Origin: Cheilinus undulatus
Taxonomy: Eukaryota > Chordata > Actinopteri > Labriformes > Labridae
DNA length: 64,000 nt
Direction: 5' to 3'
Assembly (NCBI RefSeq): GCF_018320785.1
Contig: NC_054876.1
Span: forward strand, 22,590,212 to 22,654,211
Shown here: piece by piece, positions 1 to 12,012 of the stretch
How positions within the stretch are numbered: position 1 is the first letter of the stretch
How the letters are laid out: each line of letters starts with the position of its first letter
Notes under the pieces: generated by a model
The model's input: the letters and a program-made list of their open reading frames with translations, nothing else
Database searches by the model: none
What the model was told of the DNA's origin: nothing
Made by a program: the position numbers and the translations under genes

Positions 1-1440
1 GAAACACAAATGTGCTTTAGAGATGAACATCCTGTCAGCTTTCTGTAAATACACAAAGTGTGCTCAAACATCTCTGAGCTAAAGCCAAGTCCAGTTTTTC
101 AGGCTTTTATGCACAAACACAGAGGGTCTCAAAGTTTCAGCCCTGGTGATTTGTAATTTATTTAATAACACACAATAAAAGAAACAGAACTTATGCACAA
201 AATTCTAAATGTAGAATTTATTTGTTTATGTGCAGAGAAACAAAAAACATTGTTAATATGATGTGCTGTGGATATTATTTCTATTAGATTTTCTGTACAG
301 TTCAATCACTAATGTAACTCTTACGTTGTAGAATGAAGTGAGGATAATTATTTTTCTTTATTCTTGTAAAATAACCTTAACGTTTCTCTGTTTTTCATAG
401 AAAATATTATTAAGTACAGAAAAAACTTTTGTGATACTAAAACACATTTTCTTTCACATGACACCAAGGTTTTTAAGACTGAAATCCTTCATGCAGCACT
501 CTTTGTGCTGAGCACACCAAAGCCGAGGTCAGACTACAAATTTTCAGCAAGATCTGGCAGTTGTCAGGTTTTGGGGCCTGCCAGCCTGAAAATCTGCCAT
601 TTCAACACCTCTTGACCTCCTGGCACAAAGTCTACCATGTTGAATTTTTGCTCCACATTTTACAGTTTGTCCCATGACATCAGTGATGTTAACCAATAAG
701 AGTGCTTGGTTCATACAGCAGTCCCAAATGTAAACAAAACAAATATTTGAGTGAAAGAAGAGGGAAGGAGTTGGTGCTGTGAGATTAAACTATTTAACAG
801 TGGAATAGCTTGTCAAGCTCTGATAACAACATCCCTGCCTTTATAATGTGTTGTTGAGGAACTACAGCAGACTGAAAAGACAGAAATGGCAACTGGTGAG
901 TCACTGCTGTTAGCATTAGCATTAAGCTAGCTAATGTTTGAACAGTCAAAGAATTACAGTAGTGGAGTAAATGCAACAAGTTAGTTTACAGTAGGGTAAC
1001 CATATAAGTCCAGATTTACCTGGGACATTACTGTTTTCAGGCTTTGTGCCCTGACAAAAATCAATAAAACACCAGTGTGTCTTGTTTTTGTTCTGCCAGT
1101 GAACATCATTGCACTATGCGCCATGACTGCACCACCTTCACTTTCTCTGTATCAGTCTGTAGAAATGTCAATCATTGTCAAGACCACAAATGTATATGTT
1201 TTTATGTATTTCTTTAAGTGATAAAGGCTACAGTGTAATTTTTGGCCCACATTTATTTTGTAAAACAACAATCATGATAATGATTATGGGCGCAGGGGGT
1301 GGCGTATTTCCGGTGGAAAATAAGACCGGTTCTCAACTTCCGCCTAACGATAAGTGCTAGGCCAAAACGGAATCTAAACCCTCCTATACTACCTTAATTT
1401 GTCTGTTTCGTTGTTTTTTTTTGTTTTTGTTTCGATTGCT
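1..1440. other. intergenic, no gene recognised
   Basis: AT-rich sequence with no open frame that looks like a protein family. The few short frames are about 60 codons and of random composition. No terminal repeats or simple-sequence arrays stand out. It lies downstream of the minus-strand claudin at 2474-3031. Confidence 0.6.
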
Positions 1441-1487
1441 GTTTGTGTTTACTCTACCATCATCGCTGGGCAACCAAACATGCTAAA

Positions 1488-1676
1488 ATGATGTTTCAAA
1501 AACAGGTTAAGAGCACTTCTGGTCATCGTTGCTGCGTGCTGCAATGTACATCTTCAGCTAAATTTAACTCGTCATTGACAGTCAGCTCAGGTAACTCATG
1601 CAAACGAGTAAACCGCAATGATTTTGCCATCATACCCCATTCTCTTTTCCCGACTGGAAGTGTGGGAGCGGTCTAA
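1488..1676 (+). pseudogene. THAP-like zinc-finger exon fragment
   Basis: A short frame starting Met-Met-Phe carries the motif H-R-C-C-V-L-Q-C-T-S-S-A-K-F-N. This resembles the first half of THAP DNA-binding domains, where a C-x(2-4)-C pair opens the zinc site and a small Ser/Ala-Phe-Asn stretch follows. The frame runs to a stop at 1674-1676. The later Cys-x2-His pair and the AVPTIF-type end of a THAP domain are absent, so this is a partial exon or a relic. A GT that could serve as a splice donor follows the motif near 1590. THAP domains are common at the N-terminus of fish DNA-transposon transposases, which is the likeliest source. It could also be a chance match. Confidence 0.35.
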
Positions 1677-2473
1677 TGCCAAATGCGGAAGCAGTTCGTG
1701 CATAGAGCCCATAGTTATAAGATAAGTATTAAAGTAATGATAATACATTTTTAAAAACTGATAAACCTGAAGAATGTGTCACAGCGGGTGCCACCAAACT
1801 GTCCAACACAGCCTTTTATATTGTTAACTAGTCTTAATTAATAACATTTTTAAAAGTTTTAGTTGGTCTTGGAAGATACAATTTCTGCTGAGGCTATTTC
1901 TGTGATGTCAGAAAGTGCGCTGACAAAAAAATCACATACCATGAGTTCATACATGTGGGTTTGCTATCAAATTTAAGTATTCCTATTTGAAGGATTGAAA
2001 AGTCTAGTTAACAGTCCTTTATCTTGGTCTGATCTAACCCAGCCCTCGTCCTTCCAACGTCTCAACGACTGATTATGTCATTCTGTGTCGTCATGTCTGT
2101 CCTTTAAGCATGAATTCATTGCTCTGTGATCGCCTAATCAGACACACTGACCATGCTTACTGAAAAAAAATCATGTTGTCTGACCTTGGCTTTAAACAAA
2201 TAACATTTCTTTCACATTATATGTCAAAAAGCTTATCAAGTCTTCAATTTATAAACAATTATTCAAATTCATGCCCTGGTCATGTGCACTTCAAGAAGCT
2301 ACTATTTTTTTCCACAATATTAAATTTTTTTAACAAAATATATGTAGTACAAAAGAAACTAAGATTCATGAAAGAGTCTTGATCCAAATCTGAACTAAGT
2401 CACAGTGAACAAGTTCTTGATATGCATGTTTTTCTTCAGTCTGTGATCCATGGGTCCCATCACAGCGTCCTCC

Positions 2474-3031
2474 TCAGCATCTGTAGGTGGTACACAAGAC
2501 CACTCCTCCAATGATGAGCAGAGCTCCAGACGCCCATCCCACATATATGGAAGCTCCAAGTTCTCCCCTCCTCTCATTGGTGGCCAAAGGGTTGAAGAAA
2601 CCAGTGATGATGCTGTGAGCTGACCAGCTAACAGGAATGATGCATAGCAGTCCCGCCACTATGAACACCACACCTCCAGCCACGCCGATCTGACCTTTTT
2701 TCGGCTGGTCGTCACGAAAGAAGTTGGTGCAGTGGGCCCCAACCACAGTGAGCCCGATCGCCACCACACTGACAGCGATGGAGACACAGATCAGAGCTCG
2801 AGAAGCCTGCAGCTCCTGTTGTAAAGCCAGGATAGAGTCATAGGCTTTACACTGTGAGTGTCCTGTGCTCTGGATCACGCAGTTCATCCACAAACCTTCC
2901 CAGAAGACTTGAGCTGTGATGATGTTTGCACCAATAAAAGCTGTCACCTTCCATGCAGGCAGTGCACAGATGAGGATGGTGCCAAGAAAGCCGACGACTG
3001 CTAAAAACACACCAACAAGCTGAGTTCGCAT
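2474..3031 (-). CDS. claudin-like protein without a cytoplasmic tail
   Basis: Claudin family: four-pass tight-junction protein whose two extracellular loops build paracellular barriers or pores. The protein has 185 residues against 210-223 for the other claudins here. It starts at an ATG with A at -3. Membrane segment 1 is at about residues 5-25. The first loop holds W27, G46-L47-W48, C51 and C61, all the claudin signature positions. Further membrane segments follow, with a second loop containing F-F-N-P-L. Translation ends Thr-Thr-Tyr-Arg-Cys and stops immediately after membrane segment 4. The usual tail, its Cys-rich juxtamembrane patch and the terminal Tyr-Val PDZ ligand are all missing. 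Neither alternative downstream frame supplies a Y-V ending. The Cys pair after segment 2 (C-T-N-C in relatives) is C-T-N-F. The body is undamaged, so the gene may be functional with a changed anchoring mode, or be in early decay. Confidence 0.9.
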   Translation of the reverse strand: MRTQLVGVFLAVVGFLGTILICALPAWKVTAFIGANIITAQVFWEGLWMNCVIQSTGHSQCKAYDSILALQQELQASRALICVSIAVSVVAIGLTVVGAHCTNFFRDDQPKKGQIGVAGGVVFIVAGLLCIIPVSWSAHSIITGFFNPLATNERRGELGASIYVGWASGALLIIGGVVLCTTYRC

Positions 3032-4190
3032 TTTTGCACCAAGTAAAAAAATCAGCAGCAGGTATTTGAGTTTGCCACAAAATCAGAGACAATGACAAAA
3101 TCCACCTTCAGCTGAACTGAGATCATTTTTACCCCAGTGCTTTCACTCGGCTGTCAAAGCTGCTGGTTGTTTTGCTTCATGGTTTTCAGAGCAGGTGTGG
3201 GAAGGCAGAGCATCAGGGAGGGGACTGTGCAACTTTTCAGGTCAGGTTTCCTGCTTGTCCTGATTCCTTCTCACTATGAATAGGTGGGAGGAGACAGCTG
3301 CCAACAAAAGCAGCTCTGTATCAAAAAATGCTTTGTGACCCAGAAAACAGGGCCTCTCTTAAACATTTTGAATGGTTTGAAGAATCATTTCATCATTTGC
3401 AGCAAAATACTGCCTCACATTTTAGTTAGACTTTATGCAAGATACAGCCTTAAAGGTTATATAACACCTGTTTAAGGTTAGGAGAAAAAAGAAATAAAAG
3501 CTGCAAACAAGGACAAGGAAGATAATAACAACACATGCTCACATGCTCTGTTTATGCTCACAACTGTTTTTCATTATGAAACCAAGACTGATTGTAATAC
3601 TGATCATCCTAGTTTGGTATTCACCTGCAGAACATGCCGACTTACTGCACAGTGAAGTGTCTGGAAAATACAAACAAACAATAAAAGAAAATAGCGGATT
3701 TGTATTTTACATCAGCATGATAATCTCATTGAGAATCCACAAAATCAAATTGAAAAAAATCAACTGACAGTCATCAGAAACCCTTGTTCAAAAAACAGGT
3801 CACATACCACTTGTGGCGCGTTTGACATTGTGGGGGTGGCCTGTTACGTCTTGATTGACATTGATCTGGCTCATGCTGGAATCAGTGCAGGGCCACTTTT
3901 ATGCAACTGGGTGATTAAGATAACAAAATGAGTTATATAACCTGAAGCATTAAACCCATGGTAAGAGCTGTTCAAACTCTCGAAATCACTGCATCCTTTA
4001 TTATCTCTTTCAGCAAATGATACACCAGAACATCCTTTCAAAGTGTGAAAAATTTGACCCACAATTTTGTGCCAACTTTAACTAAAGTGATGTGCCTCTC
4101 TGTAGTTTATGAAAACAAGTGATCAACATGACTGTAATATAGATATTTAATCAGAAATTTGATTTGTGAGAAGAAACAGAAGAGGAGAGA
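3032..4190. other. upstream region of the tailless claudin
   Basis: No gene or clear mobile element is visible. The first few hundred bases should hold the promoter and 5' leader of the minus-strand claudin. No convincing TATA box was found on that strand. Confidence 0.45.
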
Positions 4191-4194
4191 TAAC

Positions 4195-5972
4195 CAGGGA
4201 GGTCACTAGGATTGAAAGTCAGGGGGGCTTAGCCCCAAGGATTGCAGATAATGTGCGCACCATTTTTTAAAATCAATTCTTAAAAGGCTTCATTGATTTA
4301 TGTTATTATAAGTTGTAGGGCATTTTTTAGGGCCTATCATCTTGCTTACTCTCTTTTCTTTTTCTGCTTTCTTAGGTAGACCCTCTGCCTGTCCTCCATG
4401 AGGTCTTCCTTTTTTAATAACAGTCAGAGCAAGTTCAGGCGTTGATACTTAAAAGTCTATTTTGGAATGAACTCATGGAAAAGATGTTGGAAAACATCAA
4501 TTTAATGCCTTTAGTAAAATATAAATGTGGTATATAATATCTAAAAATGAATAGTTTTATAACTTCTCTCTTTCTGCCTTCAGGCTGTCCATGCTTTCCA
4601 AATAAAACTACTTTATTTCTGCCTACCACTGATATTCCCTGTCTGAAGACAGTCTATACCAGTGGTACTCAAACTTACTCTACCACAGAGACACATTGTC
4701 TGAAGAATACTCTTGCAAGCGCCACAATTCAAAACCAGGATGCAAGGTAGATCCAAAGATCATTTAATCCATAGTTGAAATTATATGAACGATGAATTGT
4801 TGGATTATTGTGGGGTTAAATGGGATGCAATAGGTTACATAAAAATGTCTGTATAGTGTCAAAAGAAAAGATGTCACTTAAAATGAGCATATATACTAAT
4901 TATCTGAATCTCAGATATGGACATTTACTGTAGTTCTGTGGCTCTGATAACTTAAAAGAAAGTCTTTTTATTTTTCCAACTCATTATTGATGCTTTTAGC
5001 TAAAAGAGGAGAGGCCTCATACTGGTCTTTGCCCTGGGCCTTCAAATGACTAAAACCGACCCTGACTCACACCTACGGCTTTCCCAGAAACATCAATCCA
5101 CTCTGCCACACTTTGGAGCTGGCTTTATGTTTCTACTCTTTTGACATTTTTTTAATTAGTTGTGCTTTAGAGATCAAATAAAACACATTTGGACAAGTTT
5201 CACAAGATGTGACGTATGATCCGTGTGTGTGAGGTTCATTGATGATGTGCATCACAATAATCATCAATGAATATGAGTGTGGGAAAGCATCAGGATGAAG
5301 TGACTTAAGAAAACTGTTAAAATGCAGACATAAGCTTCAACTTGAACATGAAACTACAAACGTCAATTATAAGCTTTTTTGCAGAGACACACCACCAGCG
5401 GACTTCCTCTACTCTTTCTCTTGTGGAATATATAGATTTAAAAATACACGTTTTCATTTAAATTTGCCAATGAAAGCCTGCCATCTTTGTGTAGGAAATA
5501 AATCTACTGATATGTGCAATTAATCTTTACTGATGACGGTGTTAATCTTTATAAAAGTTTTTAGGCGGATTTTATTTTTTTCCAGGTAAGCCTCAAAAGA
5601 ACCATAACTGGTCTCTGAAGACCCACATGCAGCTCTTTGCTGTGGTGCATTCCTTAATTAATTTAGTCCATTCTTTGACTGTAATTATTGTTGGGGGACT
5701 TAGGAACTTTTGGGGGGGCTTCAGCCCTAGCCTCCCCAAAGAAAGGCTTACCAATGTCCATGGAGATAACCAAATCTGTGGTAATTTTGTATTTAATCCA
5801 AACCTCCAGTGTACTAATCTGCTAATTCAAACTGTAGAGTAATTTCTATAGTTAATCCTGTTTTATATTTTGAATTTTTACAATTCCCTATTTGGCTTTT
5901 TTAAGCTGTTCTTGTTTTTTTATGCAGTCTTAAAGAATATGATTTTTTTTTTTTCTTTTTTTTTACTTGGAT
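4195..5972. other. intergenic with scraps of old repeats
   Basis: At 4660 a hAT-like terminal motif CAGTGGTACTCAAAC appears without a recognisable partner end. At about 4220 and 5705 two similar G-rich stretches (a G6-7 run, then GCTTAGCCCC or GCTTCAGCCC) lie in the same orientation, which suggests fragments of one repeat family. A T-rich run sits at 5942-5963. No coding sequence was recognised. Confidence 0.35.
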
Positions 5973-6704
5973 CAGGGGCATCCAAACTTTTGTCACTGAG
6001 GGCCAAATACAGATATGAGGATCGTGAGGCCACTTTCATATACCTTGCCTTGAAGTATTAAAGTAAATCTAAGTAGGACATGCTCAGTGGGGCACAGATA
6101 GCCCAGCTGTTAGGTCGTGCCCCAATGTACGTCTGCAGCCCAGGTTCAAGTCTGGCATGTGGCCTCTTTTCCCAGCTCTCTCATCCCTGTTTCTGCCTCT
6201 ATCAACTGTTCTCTTCTATAAAATAAAGTCATACAACCCCCAAAAATATATCTTCGGTATGCTTAAAGGACTAGTTAATGGCTGAAAATGCAAATAGACA
6301 ATAGTTTTACGGGTTTTGAGAGGTCCAGCCACATTTTAGTGGGCCCTGGTTGGCCCCAGCCATCACTGGCTCTACCCCTTGAATGCCATTGGTATTGCTA
6401 TTTGCTGCCATCATTCATCATGGCTTTATAAATCAAGATATCATTTTGGTTGACAATATGTTTACTATTTACAGTGTTGTCCTAATTTAGTCCCAAAAAC
6501 ATCATTAAATCTGACTTGTCAAAATGTTTGTCTACAGAATTAGCATGTGCTGAATCTAACCAGTACAATACATTTGAGCACACACTTTATTTTTATGCTA
6601 TGATATGGGCCATGTTTGATTTTATCTAGAGAATTTGCTCAGGGCCAATCAAAAATGAACCACGGGACGCATCTGGCCCCCAGGCAATAGTTTGGACACG
6701 CCTG
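5973..6704. mobile_element. hAT-type non-autonomous element
   Basis: The ends are inverted: CAGGGGCATCCAAACTT at 5973 and AGTTTGGACACGCCTG ending at 6704. These match the CAGGGGTGTCCAAACTT-type ends of a common vertebrate hAT MITE family. The flanking octamers are ACTTGGAT and ACTTAGAC, six of eight positions identical, as expected for an old 8-bp hAT target duplication. No transposase is encoded. A SINE lies inside it at about 6088-6246. Confidence 0.75.
6088..6246 (+). mobile_element. tRNA-derived SINE
   Basis: The sequence begins GGGGCACAGATAGCCCAGC and has a good RNA polymerase III B box, GGTTCAAGTCT at 6143-6153, in the position expected for a tRNA-like head. The tail is pyrimidine-rich (CTCTCTCATCCCTGTTTCTG) and then A-rich with an AATAAAGTC stretch. 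This layout is that of a widespread fish SINE. It is nested inside the surrounding hAT element, so it is younger than that element. Confidence 0.65.
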
Positions 6705-7496
6705 ACTTAGACTCACTTATTTTCACAGAAAACAAACTTTGGGTATCACTTTAGAATAAGGAGTTTGTTATGAACCTTAGTGGTTAAAGAACTAATGCAG
6801 TACGGAATAAACATTTTTAGTTTCAGATTCTGTTGCCACATTTAACAATTTGAGCCATTTGTGTCTGTAATGAGCTAAAGCAGATTTGTAGAAATATACT
6901 AGGGTTAGATTTCATTTCAGTGTTCAGTTAGATTACTTCTCTGGTTTTAAATAACATTATGCACGGGGCTTTTAATTAGCGCTGAAATGTTTTCCATGAA
7001 GATACCAGTTATAGCTTGGGCACAAGTTTAGTTGAAATAAAAGCCTCAAAATCAGTCAGTTCATTTAGGAGGCAACTACAACTCGTCTCATTAGTGATCT
7101 TAAATGTCATTGCAAATAGCCAATGAATGGTGCACTCAGGCACTACATTTTAGTTTCGTAGCGCTGAGCCTTTTTGGTGTGGTCACTTTAAACATCTGCA
7201 ATAAGTTACATTAAAGAACTTTCAGGCTGAATCATTTGCAAAGACTGCATCAGAAAAACATTTGCTAAAGTTTAAGACACATGCAAGTACCTCTCCCTCT
7301 AAATCCCTTCAATTTAAACATTGGCACTGAATTAAGCTAAAAATGTACAGCAAAAGAGTTGCTGCTGGATGTAAAAGCATCTCAAAAATTAACAGGCCTC
7401 AGTGAAATCATAAAGACCCATTTAAAAAAAACATCCTCAGAGGTAAGATTTGATTCTAACACAAATACCAAGAATAGTTTGTCAGGAATAAAAGGT

Positions 7497-7502
7497 TTTA
7501 TT
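7497..7502 (-). terminator. polyadenylation signal for the 7588-8220 claudin
   Basis: AATAAA on the minus strand (TTTATT on plus), 86 bases past the stop codon. It would give a very short 3' untranslated region. Confidence 0.5.
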
Positions 7503-7587
7503 AAAATAATCAGTAAAATACATACACTTGAACCATTAAAATGTGACTTAAGTTCAGTTTGTTAGTGCATGTTAGGCATGCTGGGAT

Positions 7588-8220
7588 TCAAACATAGGCT
7601 CCTCCACTAGCTGCTGAACGAGGGGCAGAATATTTCACAGAGTATCTGCTATCCTTACGTTCATGGCAAGAGCAGCAGAGAAGAGCTCCCCCGATGAGCA
7701 GGAGTCCTGCAGATCCCCATCCAATGAACAACGACGCTCCGAGCTCCCTTCTCTGTGCGTCACTCACGATAGGGTTGTAGAAGTCCCTGATGACAGCGTG
7801 AGCAGACCAGGACACGGGGATGATACACAGAATCCCACCAATGATGAACAGCACCCCCGCAGCAATGGCCACCCTGCTCTTCGCCAGCTCGTCTTCAATG
7901 CAGTTGGTGCACTTTCCCCCAGCGACAGCAAACAGGATTCCCATAAAAACAACCAAGATGGAGATGACCACCAGGGCCCGGGCCGCCTGCAGGTCACGAG
8001 GTAGAGCCAGCATTGAGTCATAGACCTTACACTGCATCTGTCCAGTGCTCTGCTTCACACAGTTCATCCACAGGCCTTCCCAGAAGATCTGCGCTGTCAC
8101 AATGTTGTTTCCGATGAAAGCAGAGACCTTCCACATGGGCAGGGCGCAGATGATGATGTCTCCCAGAAAGCCAATGGAGGCCAGGAAGATGCCAAAAATC
8201 TGGAGGCCTGCAGACGCCAT
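7588..8220 (-). CDS. claudin-3/4-like
   Basis: Intact single-exon claudin of 210 residues. W30, G49-L50-W51, C54 and C64 form the first-loop signature, and R81 closes the loop. The second loop reads D-F-Y-N-P-I-V before Q-R-R-E-L-G. After membrane segment 4 comes a Cys patch (C-C-S-C), then a basic tail and the end Gly-Ala-Tyr-Val, a class-type PDZ ligand for ZO proteins. The start is the ATG at 8220, with the conserved M-A-S-x-G-L-Q opening shared with its neighbours. An oddity is Asp21 inside membrane segment 1, where the other claudins here have Thr, Asn or Ala. The next claudin downstream of it on the same strand is 2474-3031, and the gene on its other side (12013) is divergent. It belongs to the claudin-3/4/6/9 group. 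The exact fish paralogue was not determined. Confidence 0.97.
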   Translation of the reverse strand: MASAGLQIFGIFLASIGFLGDIIICALPMWKVSAFIGNNIVTAQIFWEGLWMNCVKQSTGQMQCKVYDSMLALPRDLQAARALVVISILVVFMGILFAVAGGKCTNCIEDELAKSRVAIAAGVLFIIGGILCIIPVSWSAHAVIRDFYNPIVSDAQRRELGASLFIGWGSAGLLLIGGALLCCSCHERKDSRYSVKYSAPRSAASGGAYV

Positions 8221-10970
8221 GGTTGTTAGACGAAGAGCAGAACCAGTGCAAACAATCAGCTGCTACCACAGTGCAATACTAGCTAAAGTTTGTGACCAGC
8301 AGTTTAATACCAACATGGTGGGTGTGGTTTCTCCTGATTGGTTGTTCCAAATTGGTCAACTGGGAACACCTGTTGTCATTAACCCAGTCACACTGTGATG
8401 ACCACACATTGGTACATTTACAGGGTTTATTTAGACTCCTAATGGCAAGGAAGGGGCTGATCTTCTTTTCTGTCTTTTACTTTAAGCTGATATACTCTGT
8501 ACTTTTGACTTTTATTTAGTCCAAATATTAACCAAACAATCGTGTTTCCTTATCAGTTCTTAAGTGTTATTTACATTTTCTAATAATTTGAGTCTTGTTT
8601 TCTGACACTTTTATGGAGATTAAGATAAAGAAAATTTAGAAACATATTCATATGTCACTGGTTCATTTTCACATACAACTAATGTTTAAAATTTGAATGA
8701 GTAAAAGCCACAATTCTCAATATGAAGAAGCACATTTAACATTTTCTTTTTTTCTCATTTTGCCACATATGATAATAAATGAAGATGGTACTCTACTGAC
8801 AGTCTGTTCACTGCTTTTTTTCATGTTCTGTTAGCTGTGTAGCAATCAAGCTGATTGATTTCAGCTGTTTTAATTGGCCAGTGAACCCAAGCTGATCTGT
8901 TTGCACTGCTTGTTAGTTGAACGCTGGCCCAAAGTCCACATCAAAATAAACAAATAAACATAAAAACGGTTTCAAGAAGCATATTCACAGTGGGTTAATG
9001 TTGTAAATTAGACCTCACAGGGATGGATTGCATTATTTACATGTTAACTATGTAAATTTAGCTCTTTTTATATGTTTGCACTTAACACTTCAAGTATTTT
9101 GGGATCATAAGATCAGACATTGTCTCCTGCTTTCATCTCAGATTTACCTGAAAAGGTCCTTTATAAACACCTCCATCATTTTTTACACGTGTTTTGCAAA
9201 CTTTGAACTCTTCCTCTGACTGCTGCAGTTTTTTTAAACTAAATCTATTTAAATATACTAGATTGAATATTTGGAGGTTTTCAGTGGTTTAAGTAAGTTT
9301 TTACATGTGTACAGTTGAACTGCTTTTATTAATTTAGGTTATTCTTTATGAGCTGATAATATGAAGACCTTTTTCCTTTCATTCTTCAGTAAAACTGCTG
9401 CTACTTGGTGATGCAGCAGCTGAAGCTGAATGGATGACTAGACTGGTTTGTCAAACATATCTTTGTTGAAAGAAAATCAGCAACTATACCATGCATTAAT
9501 ACAATTCTGAAAAGAACATATATGACTTCACAGGCATGCTTAATATCAAAATATAAAGTCAGTGCAGACTTCTGGGTAAAAAGTCTAATGATGGGAATTA
9601 CAGCTCTTTATAGTGATCTGTGTCATTTTGCTCAAGTCACCAAGAAGAGTCGGCTCTTTCTGCTGTCAATCAGCTGTTCATTTGGGTGTCAGCTTTGCCT
9701 CCTTTGACTTGCCAAATTTTGCAAGAACTATGATTGATATTTTTGCTGATGTTTCACTCCAGTTACATTTATCTTTTGATTAATGAAAATATCACGCAAC
9801 TATTTTTCAAAACATGTTGTCTCCTGAAAATACATATGAGTCAGATGAATTCTGCTCACTGGCTGGGCTGTATGACATGCCAGATATAAAACAATGTCAC
9901 TTCATCAAGCTCGTGTCCCTACTAATCAATCAAACAACACACAGACATACACAAAAAATGTAATGATACTTACAATAATTATAATGATAATAATAAGAAG
10001 AAGAATATAAAATGCCTAAACGGGATCGGATCTTAATGTTCCTGTAAATGAGTTGGCTTTTTGTACCAGCTCGTTCATAAACAACACATCACTAGAAGCC
10101 AAAAACAAAGAAAAGAAAATCTTGCAAAATTGTGAATCTGCCTGAATTGTATTTTGCAAAGTATTTGTGAAAGGTTGAATGTAGCACTATGTCTTGTTCT
10201 TATTCTTACATGTTTAAGTATGAAATGCTTTAAAATGTACCCTTTTATTAATTTATTTTAATATGAAATATTTGGCATATAACTCTGCTTTGCTTTGTGG
10301 TGTGTTGCTAAAAGATTGCCTTAAAGGTTATGCATTGTGCATTTCTGGTGTAACAAGCTGAAGCTTTAGTCTATATGTTTTTGCTGGGGGTTTATCCCTG
10401 CATGTATCTATCTGTAATTTTATATCCAATTGCGACTTTCATATAATTTTTATCTAGTTGCTCATGCCGACCCAATAAAACTCAAAAATCAAACTTACAC
10501 AGATTGGCCCCTTACTTTTATGATACTTATATGAAGATTGCTGTTTGATCAGCAACACTAAAGACATTAACCACGATTCTATTTTGACTTTTTTGCTGAA
10601 AAAAAGAAAATGAACATGAGAAAAACTGTACGGATTCCTAATATTATGGTTAACTTTTATTTAAAGAATGGTGTTCATCATTTTAGGTCAAAATACATTA
10701 AGTGCAAAAGAAGTAGAGAGGAGAAGAGTGCGTACTCTGTTATTGATCATGGCCTAACCTCCTGAGACCCGGTCTTCTGTTTGGAATGCATTTTTAGTTT
10801 TGTCTACTTATTTGGCTGGAGTACCTGAGACGTATAACACAAAAAATATTATTTCTTTGCCTGTAGGAAGTCATTTTCACAAAAAAGAAAAAAAAAATTA
10901 ATTTAAAAAATGGTGGTGCCATTTTTCTGATGATGGACCACAAGAACTTATTCAGGCCAAGTATGGACTA
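8221..10970. other. intergenic between two divergent claudins
   Basis: This should contain the minus-strand promoter of the 7588-8220 claudin near 8230-8400. No clear TATA box is visible there. An imperfect AAT/AAG-rich simple repeat lies at about 9965-10010. No other gene or transposon ends were recognised. Confidence 0.45.
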
Positions 10971-10974
10971 AATT

Positions 10975-11545
10975 TCCACTGAATGTTCTGGAGGTCTTGG
11001 AAAATTTCCTTTAAAATTACCAGAGATTTCAGAACATAATAATCCCTGCAAACTTCCAAGACATTGACAAACATTTCTGTAAAAATTCCTTAACTTCTTT
11101 TTTTAAATACCACAAATAAAAAACTAAGTAAATTATTTTCCAAAGGATTCTGGCCTACTTTCTAAAAGGTTAAAATATAAACTTCATGAAAATTCCATGA
11201 AAATTTCCCAAAATTTCAAACCAGAATTTCCTAACAATTTGCCAAGAATTTACATACAAATTCTCTGAAATTTCCATGGAAATTTTGGAAAATGTCAAAA
11301 CAATACTCCCACCCCCAAAATTTCTAATCAAATTTCCAAATATCTACAAGTAAATCCCCCAATTTTCCATCAAAACACCTAAAACTTTAAGCGCTAATCC
11401 ATCCAGTTCCTCACATAAAATACTCTAAAATATGCAAACACACCCTCAAAAGTTTTCACGAAAATTCCTGACAATTTAAAAGCAATTTTCCTTAACATTC
11501 AAATTATTTTAACTTCTATGAAAATTCTTTAAAATAACTTAAATC
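10975..11545. repeat. degenerate A/T-rich minisatellite-like block
   Basis: Over about 570 bases the words AAAATTCC, GAAATTTCC, AAAATTTCC and their variants recur every 15-30 bases in one orientation. This makes a diffuse array with no fixed unit length. No coding potential is seen. It ends about 390 bases before the promoter of the 12013 claudin. Confidence 0.55.
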
Positions 11546-11930
11546 ATTTTTAATAGCAGAAATGGCCTCATAGGTGCATGCAGGGTCTAAATAGGGTAAA
11601 CACATATCCAGAGGGGGAACCCTGAAGACTTTTTATTTCAGTACTACTGTCAACCATATTTGCTTTGCAAGAGCTTTGAGTACTCTAAACAATACAAATA
11701 TTCCAGAGATAACTTTTTCTTTTTTTAAATCTTAATTTAACTGTTGAAGCTTTGATAAGTTCAGACCTAAACTGAACCACACTGGTTTCATCTTCTTTTC
11801 TCCCACAGAGCTCTGCTGGGGCACCAGAGGGCCTCTTTGTGTAAAAGAAACACCTCTGAACTCTGAGGCAGCTTGATGGATGTTTATATCTTAGCAGAGG
11901 AGGGGGCTACTCAGGGACATTTGCAGGTCA

Positions 11931-11937
11931 TATAAAA
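11931..11937 (+). promoter_or_regulatory. TATA box of the 12013 claudin
   Basis: TATAAAA, 76 bases upstream of the first G of the initiation region and about 80 bases before the ATG. Transcription would start near 11960, giving an unspliced leader of about 50 bases. Confidence 0.6.
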
Positions 11938-12012
11938 CTTCCCCCAGTGGGAGAGGTTTTAGTTGGCAGTTCAGTTTAGAACTAAAAGAAGAAGGAGCAG
12001 GAGCTAAAAGAG

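Noticed and set aside
2395-2577. A shifted-frame tail for the tailless claudin
   Set aside because: The overlapping frame ends L-F-T-V-T and lacks the Cys patch, basic segment and Y-V end of claudin tails.
6088-6246. A true tRNA gene
   Set aside because: Only the B box is good. The cloverleaf cannot be completed, and the tail is SINE-like.
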